64,000 nucleotides of DNA from Sphagnum compactum (Eukaryota; Bryophyta; Sphagnopsida; Sphagnales), in the NCBI GenBank assembly GCA_965153455.1, contig OZ234500.1, positions 5,084,001 to 5,148,000 on the forward strand, in the 5' to 3' direction. This document shows positions 1-10,896 of the stretch, piece after piece. The translations under genes were made by a program, and so were the position numbers. The notes below the pieces were generated by a model. It searched no databases. It was not told where the DNA came from and was given only the letters and a program-made list of their open reading frames with translations. How positions within the stretch are numbered: the stretch's first letter is position 1; the number at the start of each line of letters is the position of its first letter.

Positions 1-43
1 ATGTGTTTTATCAACTTGTTTTAAGTAACATTATGTGGTGAAG

Positions 44-845
44 CAATTGGATGCAAGTACGTAGAGAGGAGCTAACGGGATTACTTTACAAAAGGATTAT
101 GAATCATTTTTATTTTTTCATATTAAAGAAATTTTGAATGAAATCTTTTGCAACTTGTTATTCAAAATACATATACTTGCCCCCAATAGATCACATGTCT
201 TATGTTAATCATTGTTTAATAAATATGAATTTTTCAAAGTGTGTAAATTTTGCCAGATTTTACATTTCATCTTGAAAATTTATCAAAAGTTTTTAATCAT
301 ACCAAAATATGTTAACTACTTTAGTTTTTTGTGTCTTATATCAGAAAATAAAACTTTTTTTTGTATGTCATGCACATTACACCCCATTTACATGTGGTAA
401 AAGGTTCTTGAAAATTTAAAAAATTGAAAATACTTTGAATTTTTAAATTTTTAAAATTCCATATCTTGTGAGTGATCTTTAAAATTCCATTTTAAATTGT
501 GAGTGATTTTTGAACTTGGGTAGTAGGTTGCTATCATCTAAATGTTTTAACCATCAAATTTAGGTTATTACAATAGTCTTTTCCGTAATCCTTTGTAAAA
601 TTAACCACATCTGATGTAACACCTATTCAAGTTCAAACGTCCTTTAAAAAACCCAAAACCCAAAATTTAATTTAATGAATTTTGAATTTTGAATTCTTCA
701 ATTTTCATATTAATCATTTAACACAACTTGGAATGATTAACATAATTTTAAAATGTCAAGAAAAAAACATATGTAAAAATGTTCATAATTCTTACCATTA
801 TTTGACATGGTTTTTAGCTCCTATCTCCGTACTTGCATCCAATTG
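44..845. mobile_element. Terminal-inverted-repeat element, about 0.8 kb, non-coding
   Basis: The left end reads CAATTGGATGCAAGTACG followed by an AGGAGCTAA block, and the right end carries the reverse complement of the same block (about 32 bp, three or four mismatches). A second inner inverted pair lies at about 82-105 and 585-608 (TTACAAAAGGATTA and its complement). There is no coding capacity inside. This looks like a non-autonomous DNA transposon or foldback element. I saw no clear target duplication, so the superfamily is open. Confidence 0.5.
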
Positions 846-2302
846 ATCATGCCATAGATCCAAAATAAGCTTTTATCAAATAACAATGTTGAGTGTAATC
901 AAGCACTAATATGAGCCACAACAAATGTAACCCATGTTTGGTTTTTCATGTTTAATGTACATGAAAATGTTTTAAATATGTTATGGGAACATGTGGAACA
1001 ACTTGGTACATGAAAAAGGTTTGCTTTTAAACCCTAGGAATTTTGGCCGTTTCATTTAGCCTATTGGTCTCATGATGGAAGGTTTAATTTTCAAAAGGGT
1101 CTAAAAGCAAACCTTTCACTTACGTAGAATATTAAAGCGGAGATTTTTTTAAAATTTTCCCTTTGGTTATATATATACTAAATACTTTTTGCCTTGAACC
1201 AATGGAACATGAGAATTCTCAATTAAAAGGTGTGTAGATTCAAAGAAAAAAAATGTTTTCTTTCATGTTTCTTGATTAATGGTATGATAATCTTAAGCAC
1301 TTCACCGTGGAAAGCTTGTAAATGCTTTTACTTTTCAATTTGGCCTTGTATTTCATATTTTGTAGTGGTTGGATTATGTTTTTGGAACCTTTGTAGTTTC
1401 TTTCTTGTTCAATTGTAAGGGTGATTTGAAGCGGCTCTCAGAAATTTTTTGTCAAGATCTATTGTGCTTTCTAAAGGTGATATCAAATTTGGTTTCAGTT
1501 TTCAAATTGAAAGTTTGCTCCAATAGGTTATAGAGTTCTTGTGATTCTTGATTCTTAAAATTCAAAATGTAAAAACCATATTAACTTAATTTTTGTTTAT
1601 TTACATGAGCAATTAGAGGGCCTTTTGGATATTTTTGAAGTGGATCTAGATCACTTTTTCAAGGTTGTTTTAAATTTGGTTTCCATTTTCAAATCAAAGG
1701 TTTGCTTTAAAAGCTTGTGTAATTTTTGTTTTTGGAAATTCAACACATAAAAAACCCTAGAATGTTTGCTTTATTCTATTTTGAAATGTTTTGTAAAAAA
1801 GAAAGATGTAAAAAAAAGAAAAGAATACACTAAAAGGTTTGAAAACAAGATGTTTATGAAACTGTAAGGCCCTGTTTATTACTCAACATGAGATCTTATG
1901 TGGGTTGTAAGATCCTACACAAGGTTACACTTAATGAAGAAAAAAAAAAAGAACTTTTTTAAATTTAGATTTCTTTTATTGATGTAATGAGTAAAACATA
2001 ATAAAAAATGCTTCTAACTTGCATTACAAATAATGTTTTCCTAATTTTTCATTTAATAAATGATTTGAAATGCCTTCACAACTACAATCATGTGTAATAG
2101 TTATAATCCACATTTTTACATAACATCATAATTTGACATTTTTCTAATGAATATGTTTTGGTCATTGTAATAAAAACCATGGATTTATAATCCATCACCT
2201 TTTATAACTAACCCCAATCTATTAGGTCATCTTAATAAAGAGACCCATTACTTTTTAAGTAGGCACTTTAATGGATGGGGTTGGCTTTTGTTAACCTATT
2301 TG
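846..2302. other. AT-rich intergenic sequence, no gene seen
   Basis: Long A/T-rich stretch without a convincing reading frame or RNA gene. It contains the first copy (about 1534-1780) of a roughly 245-bp repeat whose second copy is at 3256-3500. Confidence 0.6.
1534..1780 (+). repeat. Dispersed direct repeat, copy 1 (partner 3256-3500)
   Basis: About 245 bp that recurs in the same orientation at 3256-3500 with scattered substitutions. Shared landmarks are GTTCTTGTGATTCTTG, then a GAGGGCCTTTTGGAT block, then an AAAAAACCCTAGAATGTTTG end. It does not look coding. It is probably part of an old transposon or a segmental duplication. Confidence 0.6.
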
Positions 2303-2507
2303 CACTATAAGAGAAATATTTTTAGTGTCCTATGACACCAAAAGAGAACTATGGTATAGAATGATAAAACTAGAAGAAAAACTTCATTTTTCGACTTGTC
2401 TTAGGCGATTAAAAGTGTCTTTTGCGACTATTTTTAATCAAAATAAGTCACAAAAGACATTTTTAGTCACCTAAGACAAGTTGAAAAATGGGGTTATTCT
2501 ACTAGTG
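2303..2507. mobile_element. CACTA-like foldback MITE, about 205 bp
   Basis: The element begins CACTATAAGAGAAATA and ends ...TTCTACTAGTG, so both termini read CACTA inward, as in plant En/Spm elements. The inner arms (about 2369-2430 and 2440-2505) form a long near-perfect hairpin; landmarks are CGACTTGTCTTAGGCGA on the left and CACCTAAGACAAGTTG on the right. No matching 3-bp target duplication is visible, so the exact outer ends are less sure than the hairpin. Confidence 0.55.
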
Positions 2508-3170
2508 TAAATAACATGTTTCAAAAATAATATCTAACTATAAGACAAGTGTACACCCCTTCATAGATCAAATTGCAATAATCATTTATTGCATAAAAAA
2601 AAATTCCACTTTCTTTTAAAGATAATTAAAAATATGCTGCCCATCAAAATAACACTTTTCAACATCCCATTCTTTGAACTAGACTAACAAACATTATTGG
2701 CAAAACTAATCTTTCAATATGAAAATCTAGTGAAAAATAAAAATTATTTTTGTGATGAACTCAAAATGTAATATTAACAAATTTTTGTGAACATTTAAAA
2801 ATCTACATGTTGCGCTTATGTGCTTGCTTTTTCAATAAATGAATCATTTCCACCAAAATGGTATTGACATTTGTATTTGATTCCATTTAATATGACTTTC
2901 ATTATACAAAAATATATTTAACTTTGTAGCCACACCATTAAAATAGAGTTTTTAAGGTAAATGATGTATTGATTGGATGTGGTGTTTGGGTTTCTAAGCA
3001 CACCAAGTTTATTCAATGACCACATATCATAAAAGCCTTCAACAAACAAGGTATATCATATGGGTGTTTGTTTATAATTGCATAATGGTATAGTTCTTAT
3101 TAAACTATAGGGTAATACAATTTTATAGGTAAAACATACTTATTTTCTCATAAATCTTAAATGAGTTTTA

Positions 3171-3634
3171 AAACTTTTTTGACCATATCCAAAATAATTT
3201 AATTTTTATAACTATTATGTCCATAATGTATCATATTTATGATTGATATTTGATAGTTCTTGTGATTCTTGATTTTTAAAATTCAAGATGTAAAAATCAT
3301 ATTAACCTAATTTTTTTTTATTTACAAGAAGAATTAGAGGGCCTTTTGGATTTTTCTGAAGTGGATCTAGATCATTTTTTCAAGGTTGTTTTTAATTTGG
3401 TTTCGATTTGAAATCAAAGGTTTGTTTTAAAACCTTGTTCAATTTTTGTTTTTTGAAATTCGACACATAAAAAACCCTAGAATGTTTGTTCTATTTTATT
3501 TTCAATTCCAAGGTATAGAATGATAAATAACATGTTTCAAAAACTTTTTTGACCATATCCAAAATAATTTAACTTTTATAACTATTATGTCCATAATGTG
3601 TCATATTTACGATTGACATTTGATAGTTCTTTAC
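3171..3634 (+). repeat. Tandem duplication, period about 370 bp
   Basis: A 94-bp block starting AAACTTTTTTGACCATATCC at 3171 recurs at 3541 with a few changes. The intervening sequence is the second copy (3256-3500) of the repeat at 1534-1780, so this is a local duplication nested with a dispersed repeat. Confidence 0.6.
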
Positions 3635-5690
3635 CGAAATATTTATGTATTTCAGTGACAATCCCACATTCAATATTTTAAAATTTTGATGGTTGAGAAA
3701 AAATCATACAAAATGCACTTTATAGTTAGTATTTGTAACAATATCATAGTGGTTGGAATAATTGACAACCTACCACAAGTTGAGACCGTTTATGATTTTC
3801 AAAAACTTTAGAACTAATAAAAGTTCCTCCTTTGTTTGGATAGACCTTTTGTGAATTATTTTGTGTTAAACATGAGTTGCAATTATGATATACACACATG
3901 TATTGTTAGTCAATCAATTTAACACATCCTTTTCTTGACATATGTGAAAAAAATTGTTTCATTAGTTGTTTGTCCCAACAACATTGGAAACCATCTTAAT
4001 TGTTCTATAAAAATATATCTAATGAAAGATTGCAATGAATTTCTTAACATAAAAACATCATGAAGAGTTGCATGTAGGTGTTAATATTTAGGTATGCATG
4101 CCATTGTTGTTAATGCATGACCTTTGAACAAACCTTTTTAATTATTCAACACTTAAGGTTTTGGAGTTTTAAATTTTAAGATGGGCTTTTACATTTGTGC
4201 TTTGGCCATCACCATTGTGAATTCATTGTGTTCTTAGGTGAGCAAGACAAAAACAACCCCCTCTTGTGGCTTGTAGAGGTTTTTTGTTTTCTTTGTTATT
4301 ATTTGTGTGCATTGTGGATTGTGGTTGACATTTTTCATTATGTCTTGCTCCCATTTCTCATCTTCTTATGTGCAAGGAGTAGGCAGAGAGCTTCACAGTC
4401 ATGGTCATAAGTTGCAAGGTAATTGCCTTTTTCTTCTCATTAAATGAATTTGCATTGATTGAGAAAAAAACAAAGGAGAAGAAGGGGGTCATTAGATATA
4501 ACAAATTATATGGGTCCATGGTTTGTGATGAATGAATCATAACACTAACGTTGAACATTTGGAGTTTTTATCTACATACCTTTTGGAACTTGTTATTACT
4601 ATTCATGGTATTTTGGGAATGAATGATGAGGGTAATTAGTTGTGCATCGAGCCGAGGAACACTCTAAAGTAGCACCAAGTGTAATTTTTATTTTATTTTT
4701 GAACACAAAACTCCTTACAAGAAAACAAGATGAGACTTATGTAATGTTTTTTTGGGGGACTTGGTGTTGTTTGTGGCTAAGGGTTTTTCCCTTTAAGCAC
4801 TCATGAGAATGTATGGATGCATATGTTGGTTTTGAAGGTTGATTGGGCAAATTTGTTTTCCCTTTTCAAAGGACATTGTTAAAAAAAATCCTTTTAGCCA
4901 TGATTCCTCATAATTAAATTTGCATCTCTAACCTCATCTTGATGCCACATTTACAATCACAATTACATTTGATTCATGGATGAGTAGGGGGTAGTAAGAT
5001 ATCTTTGCTTTTGTCATGAATTTTCTATTTGTAGATTGGAAGTTTCATCACGTTACAATAGGTTTTTTTAAAGCCAATGATACTATTGGGGATTGGTTGG
5101 TAAGGCAATTGAAGGTCATACTTGAAAAGTTTGGTTTCATTTCCAAAATCTTGTGCTATGTGAAAATGAAGGTACCAATTTGGGGAGCTTGACCATGGCC
5201 CTAAAGTTGGTAATTCCATATGAGGCATTAAGTTTGTAGACTCCATTTGATGGTGCATATTTTGAACATGTTATGAGTAAGGCAACTCAATATGCAACCA
5301 ATGATGACAATATTTTCAAGGACCTTGACCTAGTTAATATGAAATCTACCCAAGCATCCCTCCAAGCTTCCATCACATCCCCAAAAAAATCAAGTATATT
5401 TGCAATCATGATTTTTGCAATGTAAACATTTATAGGTTGTGAAATATATAATAAAATTGATCCTTCATTTTCATTGTGCATTATAGATAAGGGGGCAAAA
5501 AAATGGAGGTGAACATTTGATGATTCTAGTTTGTTTGATTGCAAATTGAGAATTTTGATTAAGACATGTTTTGCATCCAAGGTTGTCATGTTTGAGTAGT
5601 GCTCAGCCTATCAAGTTGCAATTTTTAATTGATTATAGTTGTTGGAGAAATGCATTAACTAACTAAATTCCTTCAACACATGTTTAGGCC
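3635..5690. other. AT-rich intergenic sequence, no gene seen
   Basis: Only short frames without recognisable domains or intron-exon logic. I see no RNA gene or structured repeat here. Confidence 0.55.
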
Positions 5691-6545
5691 ATTGCTAAGG
5701 TAATTGTGATATACTTTCTCTTGTTGTAACTACATGTGTAGTTGACCAATTTCATGGGTATTGGCTATTGTATGATGTTCTTGCCTCAACAATCAAGTTG
5801 TATGTGCAACTTTCTATGTGCACCAAGATGAAACAACTTGGTGTCAAGATGCAAAAGCAAATAGTTATTGTTTTGAGACTCTTTTATGATTTTATCACAA
5901 ATTTCATGTTTTAAAAAAAAACACATTTAAAAGAAGAAAATCTCATTAGAAATCACCACTATTACCTACAATGTGAAAAGGTGCTTGGAAGAGTCTTCTT
6001 GCATATTTTGAATATCACCAAATTTGGTTAAATATATTTATGGATGATGGCCACAACATCACAAAATTGAAAATAAAATAAAATATGGGTTTTAAAAAGG
6101 ATTTATTCCTGACAATAAATTATTCATAATAACTTTTGTAAAACACACAAGAAGTTACGACAATGGTTGTTTGTGATTGCATTGTGAAATTTGCAATTTG
6201 TCACATGTCCTTAGAATTTGGAAATAATGTTGCAAATTTGTAGCATTCCTATATCTCGATGTTAATTTTTTTTTGAAAATTTGTAAGATTCACACATAAA
6301 ATGTTAAGCTAACATCAATTATGATTCGACTACTTATGTGACAATTGGTGTTAAAAGAATGTAAAAAAAATGTTAGAAGCATGGTAACTCGACACCAAAT
6401 CTTTAAAAAAATTAGATTTCTAATTAAAGTGGTCATATTAGCTAACAACCCATAAAAGGCTCTTCAACAAAATGTTAACATTTTGTATTAAAATTTTCAA
6501 GGTAACTCCATAATCAAATTTTGGAAATACCATTCAAGTGAATTG

Positions 6546-6587
<42 letters not shown>

Positions 6588-6590
6588 GTG
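5690..6590. repeat. Dispersed repeat related to 34.2-34.9 kb, internally rearranged
   Basis: The part at about 5760-5870 matches 34215-34362 in the same orientation (shared CAATCAAGT...GTGCAACTTTC and AACAACTTGGTG). The part at about 5930-6590 matches 34370-34870 in reverse complement. Divergence is clear but the order of landmarks is preserved. The inverted part ends in a (GA)n run at 6546-6583 that corresponds to the CTCTCGCTCTCT block near 34366. Probably transposon relics. Confidence 0.55.
6546..6583. repeat. (GA)n microsatellite
   Basis: An uninterrupted GA dinucleotide run of about 38 bp. It grew from a short GAGAGCGAGAG motif that is still present, inverted, in the related repeat near 34366. 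Confidence 0.85.
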
Positions 6591-7109
6591 ATGAAAATTG
6601 AATTGAAATGCGATTCCTGCAAGACTTGCTCATTATTGAAGACATGGAATGTCGAGGACTGGATATTATTTATCTTTGGTTGGATCCCTGATGATGAGCT
6701 TCACCATCATGGAGATGGCTGCTTGCATTTGATAATAATTATAGACCTCCGATGCATGATTTGTAGTGAAGAGTTTGTTCTCTCCAATGACTGTATTCTT
6801 GTTCGCGTAACTCCCAGATCCAAGACGCTTGCAATGTACCTATGTGTTTCAAGATCAAAGGTGTACTCTTCCTGCATCCTTTTCGCATTCCAAGAAAATC
6901 AGCGAACCTGCAACCCTAACGTCTGGATTCTGGATGATTTGTAAGGTTCTTCTTCTTCACCTAGTACGCTACTGATTCAGAGCAAGATAAGAGAGAAAAT
7001 AATTTATACCAGTTCAGTTTTGCAGCTTCGAAGAAAAAGAAAGAAAAAAAACGATTTCACGTTTTCTTTATCGTGCAGGAAAGGAGGAGCACGAGTAGCC
7101 CAATTCTCT

Positions 7110-10100
7110 GCCACGTGAGAAGTTGAAGATGTGTTCTAGTTGCTCGTCTCGATGGACACAATGTCGTCGTCGTCGTCGTCGTCCTTGTTCTTGTTCTCTA
7201 GAAAGCAGCACTTGGTGTTGTGCGTGGTGGAGCAGTAGATTGCTAAGTATTGAGAAAGAAAGAGAAAGGGGTTGCCGGCCTTCTTCACTCGTGAGTCGTG
7301 AGCTCTGCATATGGCGTTTGTGCCGTTCAACAGGAAGATGGTGAGGACGGCAGCATCATCAGAGCCAGCAGCTCAAGCGAAAAGCCTTCCGTTCATGAGC
7401 TTGGTTGATGCTTCTTCCATGCAAACACGAGGATGAGGAACCAGAGCAAATGATGCGTGAGCTTTCCATCGGGGATCAAGTGCAAACGGAGAATTTCAAC
7501 CAAAACAACGTACAACAAGTGTTGGTACATAACATTGCTCTTCGTCGCAATTTTGATGATGTGCGTGTCATCCTTCTTGTTGCATTTCCCTAAGCTTCAA
7601 CCTACTTTGCATTTCCAGCTGAGCTTCAAACCTTCTTGCATTTCTTGAGCTTCAACATGGCCAAGAGTAATGTTGTTCATCACAGAACTGCCAATGGCTA
7701 CTATGCTTGTTCTTGTTCTTCAAGATGCACAAGCATTGGATTTTATTGCCCTTGGAAGAATTTCCCTGTCTGCACCAAGTCTATGACAATTTCTTCTCCA
7801 GGAAGAGATTCTGAAAGATTTTTTGTTTGTTTGTTTGTTTGTGTCTGTCTGGAGTGTGGCAGTTGAAGCATCTGCATTTACAGCTCACGGAGTTGAATGC
7901 AACTTCAGGATGCCATCTTCTGGCTCCAAGAAGAGAAGGTACTAGGCGGCAATACCCTAGGCATACCAAAACCCATTTGCACCTCATTTGTTTACAAACA
8001 TCTCCCCAACATTATATATCTTTTGTTTGATTTCTTTTCTCTTCGGAGGTGGGACTGTTCTGTTCTTTTTCTGATTTCAAGCTTCTTGATACCCTTTTTG
8101 TTGTATTTCTTTTTGGAAGTGCAATTATTGTGTCCCTTTCCTGATTTCAAGCGTCTTCTTGTAGAAGAATCTCTTGGGGCATTATAGGGTGAGCATACAA
8201 GTCCATGCTCATGATCCTCCCAGCTCCGTCTTTCATTGGAAATCAATGTATATTTTCTTCCTTCCTATAGCCCTTTGAAGGCAATCAAATGTCCTACTTT
8301 TGTGGTGTGATATTATTTCCATGTGATGCTGAGCTTGAAGCTTTGAAATTCATGTAATTACAGTTATACATTGCCATAGAATGTGCACCCTAACATTGCT
8401 TTGTATTTACAAGGTTGGTCACAAAAACAGCTGTTGATTCTGTCATCTTATGAGCTATGGATTTGGTCATAAGCTAGGAAGCATTTGTGAAAGCAGCCAT
8501 TCAGGCTGGTGAATTAAAGCAAGACATGGTGCAGCTGCTTGCAACCATGGAAGAACTTATAATTTTCTTTTCATCCTCCCTCAAGCACTAGTACTTCAAT
8601 CTCTTCGTCTCTCTCCATTGGTGTAGTCTTGTCATTACCACACATGATTTTCCTTGGAATGATCTCAATTTCCTTTGCCTGATATTCTGACACAAAACAA
8701 ATCTTTGAGCTTGATATCCTATGTCTTGAAAATTGAGATGCAGCTTGTGTTCACAGTCTTGGAAAAGTATTAATATGTCTTTTTCTATAAAAGATTCTGT
8801 CATGTCTTTTTACAGAAAATGACTTTATTAATACAATATTAATAATCCGGATCTGTACTAATACCGTCTTTTTCACAATCTATTGTGTCATCCTAATAAT
8901 CCTACAGAAAGAGTATTTGGATCCGATGACAGAGGTTGAGGGCCTCCACACACAGCTAAATAATGCACTGAACGGGAACCATGAAACTTGCACCAACTTG
9001 GCTATGTCCAGGTAACATCTACGGGCATAGTGAAAATCATGTTTGAATATTCTATCATCTCTAGTCTTCTTCAAAATTGACAGCATTTTCAACCTCTAGA
9101 ATATTAGATGCATGGACCCATCCAGTAATAAACTAGAAGACCCATAAAAATTGCTGATGATTTCTAACAATGTCAAACTATTCCAGACCTTAAGCACATC
9201 TGCAATAACCTGAAGGGAATTGCCAACAGAAATATGCAAAATGAGTATGAGAAGCAGCTGGAGCAATTGAAAAATACAGTTAACGAGCTTAGAAGTCAAC
9301 AGGAGAAAGACCGCATTGATGAGGGAAATCACCTGGAGGATGCCAAGGTTATCACATCTATCTCTTCATAATCCTTGCCATATTGTATTCACTGCAATAT
9401 CTTCAAGAGCTCTAGAGGATTCTCATTTTATAGCTACTTGGAATTGTCATGGTTCATGTACTCAGGTTGCATCCCAGAGACAGGGTGATCATATGGAAAC
9501 TGCTCTCCACCTACTTTTGGAGTCTGGATCCATTGGCATAATTGGTGTACGAAGTTTTTATTAGAAGCAAAAAATGCTCAATTGCTGCAAAATCCACTTG
9601 CCATTCAGCAATTGAGCCCATGATTTGCAATGTTTGAGTTTACTTTGTGAGGGGCAGGGAACCAGAGGATGTGGGAAGCTGAAAAAGGAGAACTCAAGTC
9701 CAAGAATGGATTGCTGCTGATGAGCACAGGAAGAACCATTATTTGCAAAGAGTTCTGTGGGTGTACCCTGATGTTCACATCCCTTTTCTTCAATTCCAGT
9801 CAATGTAACTGTCGAAAAAGGCAAATCATGGTGAATAAAACTTGTGAGAATGCGTGTTCAGCTCACCCTTTATCAGATGATGACATTGAAAGGAGTGCCC
9901 TTGTACGTTCAGAAACAATTTTGCAACTAGAAGCTTTTTCTGTGAACAATTACAGAAACTGAAGGAGAGGAACAAACTGTTCGCAGCAATGACAGTTGAA
10001 CATAACCAGCTGTTGGTTCAACTTGGGGAGATAGAAACTCATCTCAGCATCCCACAAACAACAAAACTGGTAGGCTGCCTCTAACTTCACTCACAATATA

Positions 10101-10895
10101 AGAAAGTTGTCACAAACATTAGTCAATCACAAATAAGATGTTTTTATGCAAGAGAAGTTGGCTGAAGGCAATTGGAAAAATGAAATGGTGTGGACTTTGT
10201 AAGCACCAACATACATACATACAGATGCTTACAAAGTCCATGACCAAAAGGTCAGATTGCTTACATATGAGCGGAAAATGCAGCAAAGATAAGTGCATTA
10301 CACCTATTATGTGCAGTCTTTGCCAGGTCTATGCATGAAATCTGTCGACCAGGATGACACCAAGGTATTCCAAGACATTTGTGGGTGGAAATTCAAGTGC
10401 TGCATGGTTAAAGTCACAGATGACAGAGCTGGAAAGGCGACAGTCTCAATATAGACCATTCCACAAACATGAGGCAAAAATCCTTGCTGATACTGAACAC
10501 CTAAGGTTCCTGTGATAGATGGAGAGACCACAGCCCCAACATGGAAGTAGTCTTGATGTTAACTAATGTCAGAACAGACGATGAATGAGAGAGGCATGAC
10601 TGCACCTTGAACCAAAATGAGAACTTAAGAACATGAGGTCATGGATGCTTCTTCCACAGAATTGGAACTTGAGAATTGCAACAACAACAAGATGGGAGTT
10701 ATGGTCCAAGTCCAGTCTATGGGCTTCAAAGGTTTCGTTCTCTTTTGGTTGTTTAGAGTAGTACCACTTCTGTAAGGATCAAATCCCAAGAGAGCTACTT
10801 GCTTATCAGTTCCAAAGAGGACACAGTTTTGAAGTTTTGCACCAATTTGAATGTGGCATTTCATGAGGTAGAAAGAAACGCTTCCAAATTTGAAA
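7110..10895 (+). pseudogene. Coiled-coil protein gene, decayed copy A (paralogue of 35990-42080)
   Basis: Colinear and strongly similar to copy B, both in exons and introns. The start codon at 7311 and the MAFVPF N-terminus are kept. Lesions seen directly: one extra A at about 7423-7425 shifts the first exon out of frame; the third-exon donor GT has become AT at 8559-8560; copy-B exons 4 to 9 are missing (sequence jumps around 8750 and again at about 8820-8905); the last exon has a TGA at 10336-10338, and a later shift before its end. Remaining blocks still read as coiled coil (8905-9010, 9190-9345, 9958-10065). It cannot make the full protein. Homology to copy B stops at about 10895, where the 81-bp array begins. 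Confidence 0.8.
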
Positions 10896-10896
10896 C

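Noticed and set aside
6543-6944. 133-residue frame starting in the GA microsatellite
   Set aside because: The N-terminal Arg/Glu run is just the GA repeat, the rest has no domain or splice support, and its start lies in a transposon relic.
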